Assembly (NCBI GenBank): GCA_028686425.1
Contig: JAQUBZ010000006.1
Location: forward strand, 1 to 64,000
DNA: 64,000 nt
Source of the DNA: Bacteroidales bacterium
GTDB taxonomy: Bacteria > Bacteroidota > Bacteroidia > Bacteroidales > UBA932
Reading direction: 5' to 3'
In this document: one piece after another, positions 1 through 8,162 of the stretch
Layout: each line of letters opens with the position of its first letter
Numbering within the stretch: the first letter of the stretch is position 1
Translations under genes and position numbers: made by a program
Notes under the pieces: model-generated
The model's input: the letters and a program-made list of their open reading frames with translations, nothing else
Database searches by the model: none
What the model was told of the DNA's origin: nothing

Positions 1-773
1 ATTTCGATGTTGACAAGATTAAGATTGAAGGTTGGGCTTCTCCTGAAGCATCTGTTGCATACAACAAGAATTTGTCAAACAATCGTGCAAAGACAATGAA
101 GAAGATTATCGCCGACAAGTACAATTTCCCTGAAAACATCTATGATGTTAAAGGAAACGGTGAGTATTGGGTTGATGTCTTGAATTACATTGCTACTTCC
201 GATGATCCTGCAATCCTCGCTTCTAAAGACAAACTTGACAAATTTGTGGCAGACAACGAAGACACCAATCTTGACAAGAAAGAGATTCTTCTCAAGAGGA
301 TTGACAATGGAAAGCCTTACAAAGCAATCTTCGATAAAGTTTATCCGAGATCGAGGTTTACCGATTGTGAGGTGTCATATAAAGTTAAGGGGTATGACAG
401 AGAAGAAGCTATGGTCATCTTTAAGAATGATCCTAAACAATTGTCGGCTGACGAATACGTTCAATTGCTGAATGACGGCGCCGATGCTGCTGTTCTTGCA
501 AAAGCTGTTGAAATCTACCCGAATGATTCCCGCATCAATTCAATTGCTGCTGAAAGAGCTAAAAATGCCGGCAATATCGATGCTGCTTTAAGCTACTATC
601 AAAAAGCAGGCAATTCACCTGAAGCCTACAACAACCAAGGATGCTGCTGGTTACTAAAAGGTAATGCAGAAAAGGCACAAGAGTGCTTCAACAAGGCAAA
701 AGGTCTGGATGTTGCTGAAGGTAATGCAAATGAAGTAAGAAAAGTTGTTCTTAACAATAAATTCTTTAAATAG
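1..773 (+). CDS. OmpA-like / TPR protein, 5' end outside window
   Basis: The reading frame is open from base 3, so the window cuts the gene and only its C-terminal part is present. The first visible residues (FDVDKIKIEGWASPEAS) look like the end of an OmpA-type peptidoglycan-binding domain. The last ~110 residues are alanine-rich helical repeats with TPR spacing (GNIDAALSYYQKAG, then AYNNQGCCWLLKGNAEKA). This domain order is familiar in Bacteroidales cell-envelope proteins, including DUF3868-type proteins near fimbrial genes. The role is probably structural or anchoring in the periplasm; that is inference. A strong terminator follows the stop codon. Confidence 0.7.
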   Translation, partial: FDVDKIKIEGWASPEASVAYNKNLSNNRAKTMKKIIADKYNFPENIYDVKGNGEYWVDVLNYIATSDDPAILASKDKLDKFVADNEDTNLDKKEILLKRIDNGKPYKAIFDKVYPRSRFTDCEVSYKVKGYDREEAMVIFKNDPKQLSADEYVQLLNDGADAAVLAKAVEIYPNDSRINSIAAERAKNAGNIDAALSYYQKAGNSPEAYNNQGCCWLLKGNAEKAQECFNKAKGLDVAEGNANEVRKVVLNNKFFK

Positions 774-796
774 CATTTGATTTTTAAAAGTGATTG

Positions 797-833
797 GAAC
801 TGCCTGTTAAAAAACGGGCAGTTCTTTTTTTTT
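797..833 (+). terminator. Rho-independent terminator of the OmpA/TPR gene
   Basis: A 12-base-pair stem (GAACTGCCTGTT / AACGGGCAGTTC, one G-U pair) with an AAAA loop is followed by nine T residues. It lies 24 bases past the stop codon. Confidence 0.9.
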
Positions 834-861
834 GCAAGGGTGCAATTAATTTCTAACTTTG
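831..861 (+). promoter_or_regulatory. Bacteroidales promoter for tRNA-Leu
   Basis: TTTG at 831-834 and TAACTTTG at 854-861 are 19 bases apart, matching the Bacteroides consensus TTTG-N19-21-TAnnTTTG. The -33 box overlaps the T-tract of the preceding terminator. Confidence 0.8.
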
Positions 862-898
862 CAGTCCGCTTTCAATCTATCGATTAAGCGGTGACCAT

Positions 899-984
899 GC
901 TCAGGTGGTGGAATAGGTAGACACGCAGGACTTAAAATCCTGTGGGCAGCAATGTCCGTACGGGTTCGATTCCCGTCCCGAGCA
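899..984 (+). tRNA. tRNA-Leu (anticodon UAA)
   Basis: An 86-base class II tRNA with a long variable arm. The anticodon loop is CTTAAAA, closed by CAGGA/TCCTG, giving anticodon UAA. The T arm is ACGGG/CCCGT with loop TTCGATT. The acceptor stem 899-905 pairs with 977-983 except for an A-C mismatch (A903 against C979). The discriminator is A984 and CCA is not encoded. Confidence 0.95.
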
Positions 985-986
985 CT

Positions 987-1029
987 TAAAACCCTTTTAG
1001 ATACACCTCTAAAGGGGTTTTTCGTTTTT
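987..1029 (+). terminator. Terminator after tRNA-Leu
   Basis: AAAACCCTTTTAG pairs with CTAAAGGGGTTTT (one G-U pair), followed by T-rich sequence, directly behind the tRNA. Confidence 0.75.
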
Positions 1030-1046
1030 AGAGTAAAGAAATGTGC

Positions 1047-1178
1047 CTAAAACGGAAATAGAGGGGCCCTGCACCAACTTAATGATACAAGGCCCTGAAC
1101 AAATTTGGTTCCTACAACAATCTGGTCGAAATAAACTTGTTTGATTGGCAAATAAAGTGTGTCAGAATTGTTTTTCAT
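1047..1178 (-). pseudogene. Remnant of an ASCH-domain-like gene
   Basis: A 43-codon frame starts at ATG 1178. Its first ~23 residues (MKNNSDTLYLPIKQVYFDQI, then VVGTK) resemble the start of small ASCH-domain proteins, whose usual opening is LPIKxxYFDxIxxGxK followed by TEEYR or EEFR. Here the match stops after GTK and the frame runs into unrelated residues and a stop. A -7 box (TATCTTTG, minus strand, 1205-1212) sits upstream, so the start region of a once functional gene seems preserved. The assignment rests on motif memory, not on a search. The rest of the 985-1268 gap holds only the tRNA terminator. Confidence 0.45.
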
Positions 1179-1268
1179 GGCTTTATAGATTTAATGTATT
1201 TCTACAAAGATACACAAAGTAATTATTCAAGAGCATACTCGGCAATTTGAGAGATAACCGGCTATTAA

Positions 1269-1820
1269 TTACAGTACACATAATCCTGTATTAATCAGCT
1301 CTTTTCTTGTTTCTTCATATCTTATCCTACGTTCTTTCAGGATTGCTCGGAATTCTGCGTTATTCTTTCTACGTTTTGATTGTTCTGCCGCATAATCAAC
1401 TTCATTCTGTCTTATTTTTACTATCATATCCGTCATTGTCGAATGTAAGTTTGATTTCTTCAGCTGACATTCCCAGATTGTAACAACCTTCCATCCCAAA
1501 ACTTCAAGGTACTGGACTGTTGCTTCATCTCTAAGCTGATTATTACGGATTTTTGTTTTCCAGAAATCAATGTTGGATTTCGGAGTGGTGGCAAATCGGC
1601 AACCTCGATGACCGTGCCAGAAACATCCGTTGACAAATATTACCGTCCTATACCGCCTCAATACAATGTCCGGAGTCCCAGGCAATGTATGAACGTTAAG
1701 TCTGTATCTGAAACCAGCCGAATGCAGTGCATGTCTGACTATCATCTCAGGCTTTGTGTTTTTGCCTCTGATATGACTCATACATTGATGACGTTGTTCC
1801 AGTGTCAATATGTCTGACAT
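1269..1820 (-). CDS. vsr: Very short patch repair (Vsr) endonuclease
   Basis: Vsr nicks DNA 5' of the T in T:G mismatches that arise when 5-methylcytosine deaminates, so it normally accompanies a cytosine-5 methyltransferase. Starting at the ATG at 1820 the protein has 183 residues. It shows GTPD (D51 aligns with the catalytic Asp of E. coli Vsr), NGCFWHGHRGC (C66, H69, H71, C74; zinc and active-site region) and WEC further on. Position 64 is Asn where the E. coli enzyme has His. A longer frame to 1862 exists, but MSDIL is the usual family start. The C-terminus is longer than in E. coli Vsr and rich in charged residues. It lies 118 bases downstream of the Sau3AI-like gene, on the same strand. 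Confidence 0.92.
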   Translation of the reverse strand: MSDILTLEQRHQCMSHIRGKNTKPEMIVRHALHSAGFRYRLNVHTLPGTPDIVLRRYRTVIFVNGCFWHGHRGCRFATTPKSNIDFWKTKIRNNQLRDEATVQYLEVLGWKVVTIWECQLKKSNLHSTMTDMIVKIRQNEVDYAAEQSKRRKNNAEFRAILKERRIRYEETRKELINTGLCVL

Positions 1821-1938
1821 AATTAAAGTGTAATAAAAAAACCACCCTTTTTTCAGAATCACCTCAACAAGAAATGTTCAGGATATGGTTGTATGGGTGA
1901 TTAACAATCTCGATGTTAAGTTTGATTCTATAATAAAA

Positions 1939-3366
1939 TTATTCGGTAAATATTCCGTTGTTTTCCAGAATTGACAATATATAACGCCTGTTAAACCAAT
2001 AGCAATATTTTCGTTGCATGGTCCCATTTGCGTCTTCAGTCAAATCATTTGAGTTTTTACCTTTTGGACGAACGTGAGATATATTATTTTCAGTACTTTT
2101 AAGAAAATGCGAAAAATCACCATCAACTATTTTATTTCTGGTGTCATTCCAATATCTTTGGCTTTCCACATAATCAGAAACAGGCATGCCCCAAAAAAAC
2201 ACTTTCTTTAAGATAGGATTCTTGTTCTCCCCCTTCTGAAATACAACAAATAAAAAACGACTGGATATAACACTATACCAATACGAATCTTCCCATACAT
2301 TCTCTTTTATTATCTCCAGATAATTGATGTTTTTAAAAGACATGCTTTCTTTTAACCTACCGTTATTCTCCAGCTGAATGGTCTTCAGAATCACACCGGC
2401 CTTTTCGAATTCGGCAATCTTTTTCGTTTTCACGTCAAGTATCAATCTGGCGACAGAATAAGCGAAATCCTTAGCACTCAGCGAAATATTACGTCCAATC
2501 ATAGCCTGTATCTCTGAAATGGACTTATTATAATACGGTACAAATTTGTTTATGATAGCATCTTCGAACGTTTCGCCTTCTTTGTATTCATTTATCGATT
2601 TGATTGCATTGCTGGATTCTTCTCTTATTTTTTCACATTTTCTAATTATCTCGAATTTTTTCTTCTTATCCAGACTGACATTGATAACTGTGCTATTAAG
2701 GATGGAATCGACAATAATATGATTAAGATAAATGGATTTCAAAGAATATGCACGTTGTTGCGCCTCAGGAGCATTCTTAACAAATTGCTTTCTCAATTCG
2801 GCTCCGGCCGCAGACCCTTTCATACAAGCTCCTAAAAAAAGAGTATCACCTTCAGACAATGTATCAGCTTTTCCATCTCTGATTTTTTTGATGATTATGT
2901 TCCAATCATCAATAATAATCTTTAAATCCTCTTGTGGAAAATCCCAGTATCGGATAATGGAAAAAAACATTTCTTCAGGCTTTAACCCCTGCTCATATAG
3001 ATAAAACATAAGTAGGAGAAATTTGTTTTTTTGCCAGAAAGAGCTGGTTTCAAAAGACGTGGAGCCTTCTTTTTCATAATTGATAATATTCAGAACGAGG
3101 CGCTCTTTCGATACAGTATTTCCGTTGGACAATGTCTTCATAGGAGTGCATTTTAACTCCACTCCAGCTTCAGGAAAATCTGGTTGACTTAAAGAGTTTG
3201 GATGATAATCGAAATGTTTTTCTTCTACTATTTGACCTAAACTTCCTTTACCCGAATGAGTACCAATATTCGGGTACAATTCCGAGATAGACTTGCCTAA
3301 CAGCAGCAGCGCATGACCTAATATAGAATTACGATCAGTCTTATCATATCTACTTTCTGCTATCAT
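1939..3366 (-). CDS. Type II restriction endonuclease, Sau3AI/MutH family
   Basis: This is probably the endonuclease of the island, and GATC is its likely site by family. The N-terminal domain has the MutH/Sau3AI active site with the spacing of MutH: E49, then D63-x6-E70-L-K72 (PDFPEAGVELK). The 475 residues are close to the length of Sau3AI (about 490), which carries a second MutH-like DNA-binding half; MutH alone is about 230. The start codon lies inside the end of the methyltransferase gene (17-base overlap), so the two are probably translationally coupled. The gene is AT-rich compared with its neighbours, which fits acquisition. Site specificity is inferred from family only. Confidence 0.88.
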   Translation of the reverse strand: MIAESRYDKTDRNSILGHALLLLGKSISELYPNIGTHSGKGSLGQIVEEKHFDYHPNSLSQPDFPEAGVELKCTPMKTLSNGNTVSKERLVLNIINYEKEGSTSFETSSFWQKNKFLLLMFYLYEQGLKPEEMFFSIIRYWDFPQEDLKIIIDDWNIIIKKIRDGKADTLSEGDTLFLGACMKGSAAGAELRKQFVKNAPEAQQRAYSLKSIYLNHIIVDSILNSTVINVSLDKKKKFEIIRKCEKIREESSNAIKSINEYKEGETFEDAIINKFVPYYNKSISEIQAMIGRNISLSAKDFAYSVARLILDVKTKKIAEFEKAGVILKTIQLENNGRLKESMSFKNINYLEIIKENVWEDSYWYSVISSRFLFVVFQKGENKNPILKKVFFWGMPVSDYVESQRYWNDTRNKIVDGDFSHFLKSTENNISHVRPKGKNSNDLTEDANGTMQRKYCYWFNRRYILSILENNGIFTE

Positions 3367-4714
3367 GTTTATTTAATAAAACGATTCCTATTCTTGTAAT
3401 AATCTCTGTAACCAAAGCATTCCCCATCAAGAAAGCTCTCCTCATATCAGATGCCTCCTGTGTGTGATTATCCGGGAACATGTTAAGTCTTTCTAATTCG
3501 ATTGGAAGTAGTCTTCGATATCTTCCGTTTGGCGTTTTAATAACATGTTTGAATCGAGACGGGCCACTTCCTCCCTCTCCAGTAATAATTGTCCTCGATG
3601 GTCTGTCCAGATAATCCGGAAACGCCATGCTTCCTTCAGAATATTTATATTCAAATCCTAATGACCTGTTTACTCTACTCTCAGATTTACTTCCTTTCAG
3701 ATATTTCCATTTTTCCAACTCTGAAGGAGAGATGAAATACTCATCAGGCACGATTGATTCATCAACCAGAATATCTCCAAGAGAAATGTGTGCTCCATTA
3801 TATTCTGGAATTGTCTCTATTGTATAGACATTTCTATTTATCATTAAACCGGAATTGTAAAAAAGTCCAGTCTTTATAGAACCGGCGCCAACATTAAAGT
3901 TTGAATAAACATCAGTGACATCACCTTTTATTGTAAACAACCTCGGCTTGATTTCAGTAGCATTTTTTATTGGAAATGCCTTTGCTAAAACACCTTCTTT
4001 CAATACCCAATCGCCACAATCTACATTTTTCTTGATGATATGTGAATCAGAATGATACGCTACAATATATGTTCTTCGTCTTCTTTGTGGCATCCCATAA
4101 TCGGCTGCGTTGATAATTCTCCACTCAACAGAATACCCCAAATCTGACAAAGTAGATAAAATGATGGCGAAATCCCTTCCTCTTTGTGAAGAAGGAGACT
4201 TAAGCAACCGATCCACATTCTCTAAAAAAAGATATTTCGGTTTATGTTTATATTCTTTTAATATTCTGTAAATCTGCCACCATAAGACACCTTTTTTACC
4301 TTCAATACCGCCTGAATTTTTTAATGTCGTCGCAACAGAATAGTCTTGACATGGAAACCCTCCTACCAGAAGATCCGCCTCTGGAATGTCATTTATCGAG
4401 ATAGTGGAAATATCTTGATTAGAGTGACCCTCAACACCAAACCTCTTGCAATAAATCAGTGAGGCATCTTGTTTTTTGGTTGATGGTTCCCATTGATTGT
4501 TCCAGATAGTCTTATATCTAGAAGAAGCCCTCTCCAGTCCGATTCTGAACCCTCCTACACCGGCAAACAATTCAACCACCATAATGTCATCAGAATTCTT
4601 TGTGACAGATGGAGCAGCAAATAAATTTAATAAGCCATAAGTCTCTTTACAATAGGAATTTAACGGTTCAAATAGCATATTATCTTTACTCTGTATATCG
4701 ATTATTTTAGACAT
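3350..4714 (-). CDS. DNA (cytosine-5-)methyltransferase of the Sau3AI-like system
   Basis: This enzyme transfers a methyl group from S-adenosylmethionine to C5 of cytosine, and with a Sau3AI-type nuclease it probably protects GATC. Counted from ATG 4714 it shows motif I (ELFAGVGGFRIG, 48-59), motif IV with the catalytic cysteine (GFPCQDYS, C122), motif VI (ENV, 165-167) and motif VIII (QRRRRTYIV). The frame could start at a TTG six bases upstream, but the ATG is preferred. About 45 residues precede motif I, more than in M.Sau3AI. It is the first gene of the operon, ahead of the nuclease and vsr. Confidence 0.93.
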   Translation of the reverse strand: MSKIIDIQSKDNMLFEPLNSYCKETYGLLNLFAAPSVTKNSDDIMVVELFAGVGGFRIGLERASSRYKTIWNNQWEPSTKKQDASLIYCKRFGVEGHSNQDISTISINDIPEADLLVGGFPCQDYSVATTLKNSGGIEGKKGVLWWQIYRILKEYKHKPKYLFLENVDRLLKSPSSQRGRDFAIILSTLSDLGYSVEWRIINAADYGMPQRRRRTYIVAYHSDSHIIKKNVDCGDWVLKEGVLAKAFPIKNATEIKPRLFTIKGDVTDVYSNFNVGAGSIKTGLFYNSGLMINRNVYTIETIPEYNGAHISLGDILVDESIVPDEYFISPSELEKWKYLKGSKSESRVNRSLGFEYKYSEGSMAFPDYLDRPSRTIITGEGGSGPSRFKHVIKTPNGRYRRLLPIELERLNMFPDNHTQEASDMRRAFLMGNALVTEIITRIGIVLLNKHDSRK

Positions 4715-4735
4715 CTTCAATTAGTATTACTGTCA

Positions 4736-4743
4736 CAAAAGTA
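4736..4743 (-). promoter_or_regulatory. Possible -7 box for the restriction-modification operon
   Basis: On the minus strand this reads TACTTTTG, fitting TAnnTTTG, 22 bases upstream of the methyltransferase ATG. No correctly spaced TTTG was found, so it is a weak candidate. The rest of the 4715-4965 gap is AT-rich and holds only the opposing promoter at 4870-4902. Confidence 0.35.
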
Positions 4744-4869
4744 ATCAATTCTAATCGCAAAAAAAATATTATTATTTCTATCATTTGTGTTTTGAATAAT
4801 CAGTCTCTTTTTGGTACAGGCTCTCAAAGACAAGTAATTTCGCCAAGAGTTGCTCCATACATAATTATC

Positions 4870-4902
4870 TTTGATAGTAGTATTTAGAAATGTATAACTT
4901 TG
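4870..4902 (+). promoter_or_regulatory. Bacteroidales promoter for the small ORF at 4966
   Basis: TTTG (4870-4873) and TAACTTTG (4895-4902) are 21 bases apart, a full consensus match. It supports transcription of the short downstream gene. Confidence 0.75.
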
Positions 4903-4965
4903 CAGAGCGATTGGCCAGTATTGGATGCGTTATTTGAAACACAACATTAAAAAGAATACATTTAT

Positions 4966-5169
4966 ATGAAAACATTTATTTTTTACACCCCTGAGGGATA
5001 TACTTTTCCTCCTGATGAAAATAAAGAAGTTGATAATTGTCAGCTTTTGGGGATAGCATCAGGTAAGGATCTTAATGAAGCAACGAACAATCTCTTAAAT
5101 GAAAATCCATGGATTTTAAAGGTGGGCTTTACTATCAATAAAATAATTTCAAAAAGGATTGTTGAATAG
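4966..5169 (+). CDS. Small hypothetical protein (67 aa)
   Basis: A short frame starting MKTFIFYTPEGYTFPPDEN, with no signal peptide, membrane segment or recognised motif. A consensus promoter lies 64 bases upstream, and the mixed polar and aromatic composition looks like a folded soluble protein rather than a chance frame. It converges on the flavodoxin/ferredoxin gene. A short GC hairpin (5178-5194) lies between the two stop codons but lacks a clear T-tract. Function unknown. Confidence 0.6.
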   Translation: MKTFIFYTPEGYTFPPDENKEVDNCQLLGIASGKDLNEATNNLLNENPWILKVGFTINKIISKRIVE

Positions 5170-5193
5170 TTATCCATATCCGCCGCCTGCGGA

Positions 5194-5940
5194 TTATCTC
5201 TTGAAATAATATTGTCCTTTGCCGAGGGTGGTGGTGCCAAATTGGATGGCGTTGGTGGGGCAGTGATGGTAGCAGGCCATGCACTGGGTACAATGACCCG
5301 TCCATTGAGGTTTGCCATCAACCATTTCTATGTTGTGTAATGGGCAGACTCTGGCACAAAGACCGCAGCCGGTGCACTCTTTTGTGGAGTGGTATTTTTT
5401 ATCCGAAACATTCTTCACAAATCCCGGGCGGATAAGATAAGTCTTGGTAAAAGGGAATAATCCCGCTATCACATCCTTAACTCCTTTTTTACGAGCACGG
5501 ACAGCAGCAATGACAACAGGCAGTTTAGCCCGGGCCGCCTCAATTTTTTTACGTGCACCCTCTTCACTGTCCAGACGAAACCCCGCCATACAGAGATAGG
5601 TTTCAGGCATCTGAAAATAAAACCCGGAATCCAGAATCAGCCCCACCTTGGAGAGCGTCTTTTGGAAACGCTCAAAGGCCCTGCCCATATTATCCCCGCA
5701 AGTACAGGCAAACCAAACATATTCAGGAGTGCCGGTCCATGTCATTTTCAGGACAAAATCCTCCACCAATTGAGGTGCCGCCCACGAATAGATGGGAAAA
5801 ACAAAACCAAGGGTCTCACCTTCCACATTGAAACCGTTATCCTTCACATCAGGAATGAAAATCGGTTTGTCCCCCGTAGCCACTGCCAATTCTTCGGCAA
5901 TCCATCGACTGTTTCCACAGCCCGAAAAATAAAATATCAT
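5194..5940 (-). CDS. EFR1-type flavodoxin/ferredoxin fusion protein
   Basis: This is a cytosolic electron-transfer protein. The N-terminus (MIFYFSGCGNSRWIAEEL) is the FMN-binding loop of a flavodoxin-like domain. The C-terminus has two [4Fe-4S] motifs: CTGCGLCARVCP and CTQCMACYHHCP. At 248 residues it is close to the usual length of EFR1-family ferrodoxins. Redox partners are unknown. It is followed by no gene on the same strand, and the cytochrome operon upstream (stop at 5981) is separated by 40 bases, so co-transcription with it is possible. Confidence 0.88.
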   Translation of the reverse strand: MIFYFSGCGNSRWIAEELAVATGDKPIFIPDVKDNGFNVEGETLGFVFPIYSWAAPQLVEDFVLKMTWTGTPEYVWFACTCGDNMGRAFERFQKTLSKVGLILDSGFYFQMPETYLCMAGFRLDSEEGARKKIEAARAKLPVVIAAVRARKKGVKDVIAGLFPFTKTYLIRPGFVKNVSDKKYHSTKECTGCGLCARVCPLHNIEMVDGKPQWTGHCTQCMACYHHCPTNAIQFGTTTLGKGQYYFKR

Positions 5941-5980
5941 ATCGCACCAATAATTATTACACTCTACACAAGCGGTGATG

Positions 5981-7375
5981 TTACTTTAATTCAGGCTTTT
6001 GGTTAGTATTAGTCAAAGTCTCCCCTTCAAACTTCCCAGTAAGCGTATTCATAAACGAGACCATCGAAGCAACCTCCGAATCAGTGAACTCTATTCCGAG
6101 TTGATAATGCCCCATAGCCCTGACTGCATCTTCAAGTGTGGATTGAGTTGCATCATGGAAGTACGGCCATGTAAGTGCAACATTTCTAAGTCCGGGAACT
6201 TTAAAGCGATGACGGTCCCGCTCAATAGATGTCTCTTTAAAGCGACCATTATCTTCTACTGTAAGTTCAGTGCCTCTGTCGGCAAAGTAGTCATTGACCA
6301 ATCCTATAAGTTCATACGACTGTCCACCGAGAATCACCCCTGTATGACAAGTAGCACATTCATATTTCTTAAATGTCCGATACCCTTCTTTTTCAGCAGG
6401 AGTAATAGCCGAATCATCCCCTTTCAGATAGAGATCAAACCGTGAATCAGGTGTTAACAGTGTCTTTTCATACTCTGCTATGGCATCAGTAATAGTCTCT
6501 TCTGAATATCCATGGGGATAAACTTTTAAGAAAGAAGCTGTAAAAGAGCGATCCTTTAAAAGTCTGATGACTATATCATCAAAAGACTTGTTTGCCATCT
6601 CTACCGGATTAAGCGGAGGTCCCGCAGCTTGAAGTGCCAATGTTGCAGCCCTTCCATCCCAAAACTGAACGAAATTAAACACCGAGTTATATACAGTCGG
6701 AGCATTCACACCGCCAAGTGCCCCTCCTACACCTTCAGAAAAACTATCATTATCCACTCCACCCGTATTCAGCCCATGGCAGGTAGCACATGAAACAGTA
6801 TTATCGGAAGAGAGTCGTGTATCATTATAAAGAGCCTTACCCAAAGCCACCTTATCTGGATCGGTCTTAAGCGCAGCAGGTATAGGCTGTACCGGTTCGT
6901 TGGCAAATTCCGGAGAAGAAAGGCCGAGATTATAGTTTGTGGCACGCTCGCTGACTATCCATTCAAGCAGAATGGATTTTTTAGCAGAGGTAATGGACGA
7001 GCCCCAATGCACCATAGAAAAATTTCGCGGTGGCATCGTCCCATCAATGGTACTTTTTTCAATCTTTGCCATGGCGACCTCTCCTGCCGGTTGTCCGGAA
7101 GAAATCGACATATACACTTCATCCAAATCTATCTGTTTTAACGCCATTTTCGTATCTTCCACCACCATTTTTCCGATTATGGGCCATGTAGAGTAGAATG
7201 GAACCTTGGGAGAAGTACTATGACAAGTCAGGCATCCACCATTGTCAATAATTGTGACAACTTGCTTATTAATAGGAAGTTCTTTAGATGGAGCGGTATT
7301 TACAAGACGATATACCACCACCATCACTACTACGACAGATAGTAGCAAAACAATAATTTGAGTAATTTTTTTCAT
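5981..7375 (-). CDS. Three-haem cytochrome c peroxidase
   Basis: This is probably a membrane-anchored periplasmic enzyme reducing H2O2 with electrons from the quinol/cytochrome chain. From ATG 7375 it has 464 residues: an N-terminal hydrophobic anchor (5-22), a haem-binding domain with CLTCH (48-52), and the di-haem peroxidase domains with CATCH at 196-200 and 340-344. The first haem domain is additional to the classical ~330-residue di-haem enzyme; the typical FWDGRA segment after the second haem is present. A longer frame to 7408 would overlap ccsA, and MKKITQ is a better anchor start. It lies 19 bases behind ccsA, whose product attaches haem to CxxCH proteins. Confidence 0.9.
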   Translation of the reverse strand: MKKITQIIVLLLSVVVVMVVVYRLVNTAPSKELPINKQVVTIIDNGGCLTCHSTSPKVPFYSTWPIIGKMVVEDTKMALKQIDLDEVYMSISSGQPAGEVAMAKIEKSTIDGTMPPRNFSMVHWGSSITSAKKSILLEWIVSERATNYNLGLSSPEFANEPVQPIPAALKTDPDKVALGKALYNDTRLSSDNTVSCATCHGLNTGGVDNDSFSEGVGGALGGVNAPTVYNSVFNFVQFWDGRAATLALQAAGPPLNPVEMANKSFDDIVIRLLKDRSFTASFLKVYPHGYSEETITDAIAEYEKTLLTPDSRFDLYLKGDDSAITPAEKEGYRTFKKYECATCHTGVILGGQSYELIGLVNDYFADRGTELTVEDNGRFKETSIERDRHRFKVPGLRNVALTWPYFHDATQSTLEDAVRAMGHYQLGIEFTDSEVASMVSFMNTLTGKFEGETLTNTNQKPELK

Positions 7376-7394
7376 AGTGTAAATATATAAATTT

Positions 7395-8162
7395 TTAACT
7401 ATAAACATGAACGCTTCCTGCGGCCCAAGGTAAATAATTTACCCCCCACCAACATATTTGTAATGCAGCAAACGAAATCAAAATCAAAATATAAAGCCAA
7501 AAGTCTTTAATACAGCACATCTTGCGCAAATGCAAATATAATCCGAAGAGCATAAAAGTCACCAGAGCCCAAGTCTCCTTGATATCCCAAGTCCAAAAAT
7601 CTCCCCAAGCCTGTTTCGCCCATATTGCACCAAGCAGCATCCCCACCGCAAATAATGACAGTCCGATGGTAACTAATCGATCGATAGACTGAAGGTATGA
7701 TTCCTTACGGAACAACCCCATCACCGCGACCACAGTCGCACACCCCAATAGTGCATAAGAGAACATATAAATCGTTACGTGAGGAATAAACCAAATGCTC
7801 TGCAGCGCAGGCATAAGTACTTGAGAATGAATTTCAGGACGAAAAATATTAATTAAAGCAAATACTGAAGACAGCACGGCAGAAAATGATAAAATCCATT
7901 TGAATTTCCATCGACAGTAAGTTAAAAGTCCCGCAATACTCATAAAGAAAGAGTACCATAGGCGAGTCTCCCCCATAGTACGCAGCGGCGGACAGGCGAT
8001 GGTAATCCAATAACCGATAATGAACACTCCGAAAATAGTCACACCTGTGGAAGTCAACACTATTGCCATTCTTCGTCTATGACTGAAAATCCCACATAGA
8101 GCACCTGCATACCAAAAAATCATTGCGCATATCGCAAATATCCAGAATATACTCCAACTCAT
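7395..8162 (-). CDS. ccsA: Cytochrome c biogenesis protein CcsA (haem handling, system II)
   Basis: CcsA presents haem for attachment to apocytochromes on the periplasmic side. The 255 residues form several membrane helices and contain the tryptophan-rich WWD-type segment (WGDFWTWDIKETWAL) near residues 185-200, with conserved His near the end (SVHVYS). The start overlaps the stop of the upstream membrane gene by 4 bases, typical of translational coupling. The neighbouring peroxidase with three haem motifs is the obvious client. Confidence 0.88.
   Translation of the reverse strand: MSWSIFWIFAICAMIFWYAGALCGIFSHRRRMAIVLTSTGVTIFGVFIIGYWITIACPPLRTMGETRLWYSFFMSIAGLLTYCRWKFKWILSFSAVLSSVFALINIFRPEIHSQVLMPALQSIWFIPHVTIYMFSYALLGCATVVAVMGLFRKESYLQSIDRLVTIGLSLFAVGMLLGAIWAKQAWGDFWTWDIKETWALVTFMLFGLYLHLRKMCCIKDFWLYILILISFAALQICWWGVNYLPWAAGSVHVYS

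Noticed and set aside
4715-4720. TTG start two codons before the methyltransferase ATG
   Set aside because: The ATG at 4714 is the usual start type, and no ribosome site favours the TTG.
900-5000. Integration of the restriction island into tRNA-Leu by an integrase
   Set aside because: No integrase gene and no second copy of the tRNA 3' end were found on the far side.
5178-5194. ATCCGC/GCGGAT hairpin between two convergent genes as terminator
   Set aside because: The stem has only six pairs and no T-tract follows in either direction; it also overlaps a stop codon.
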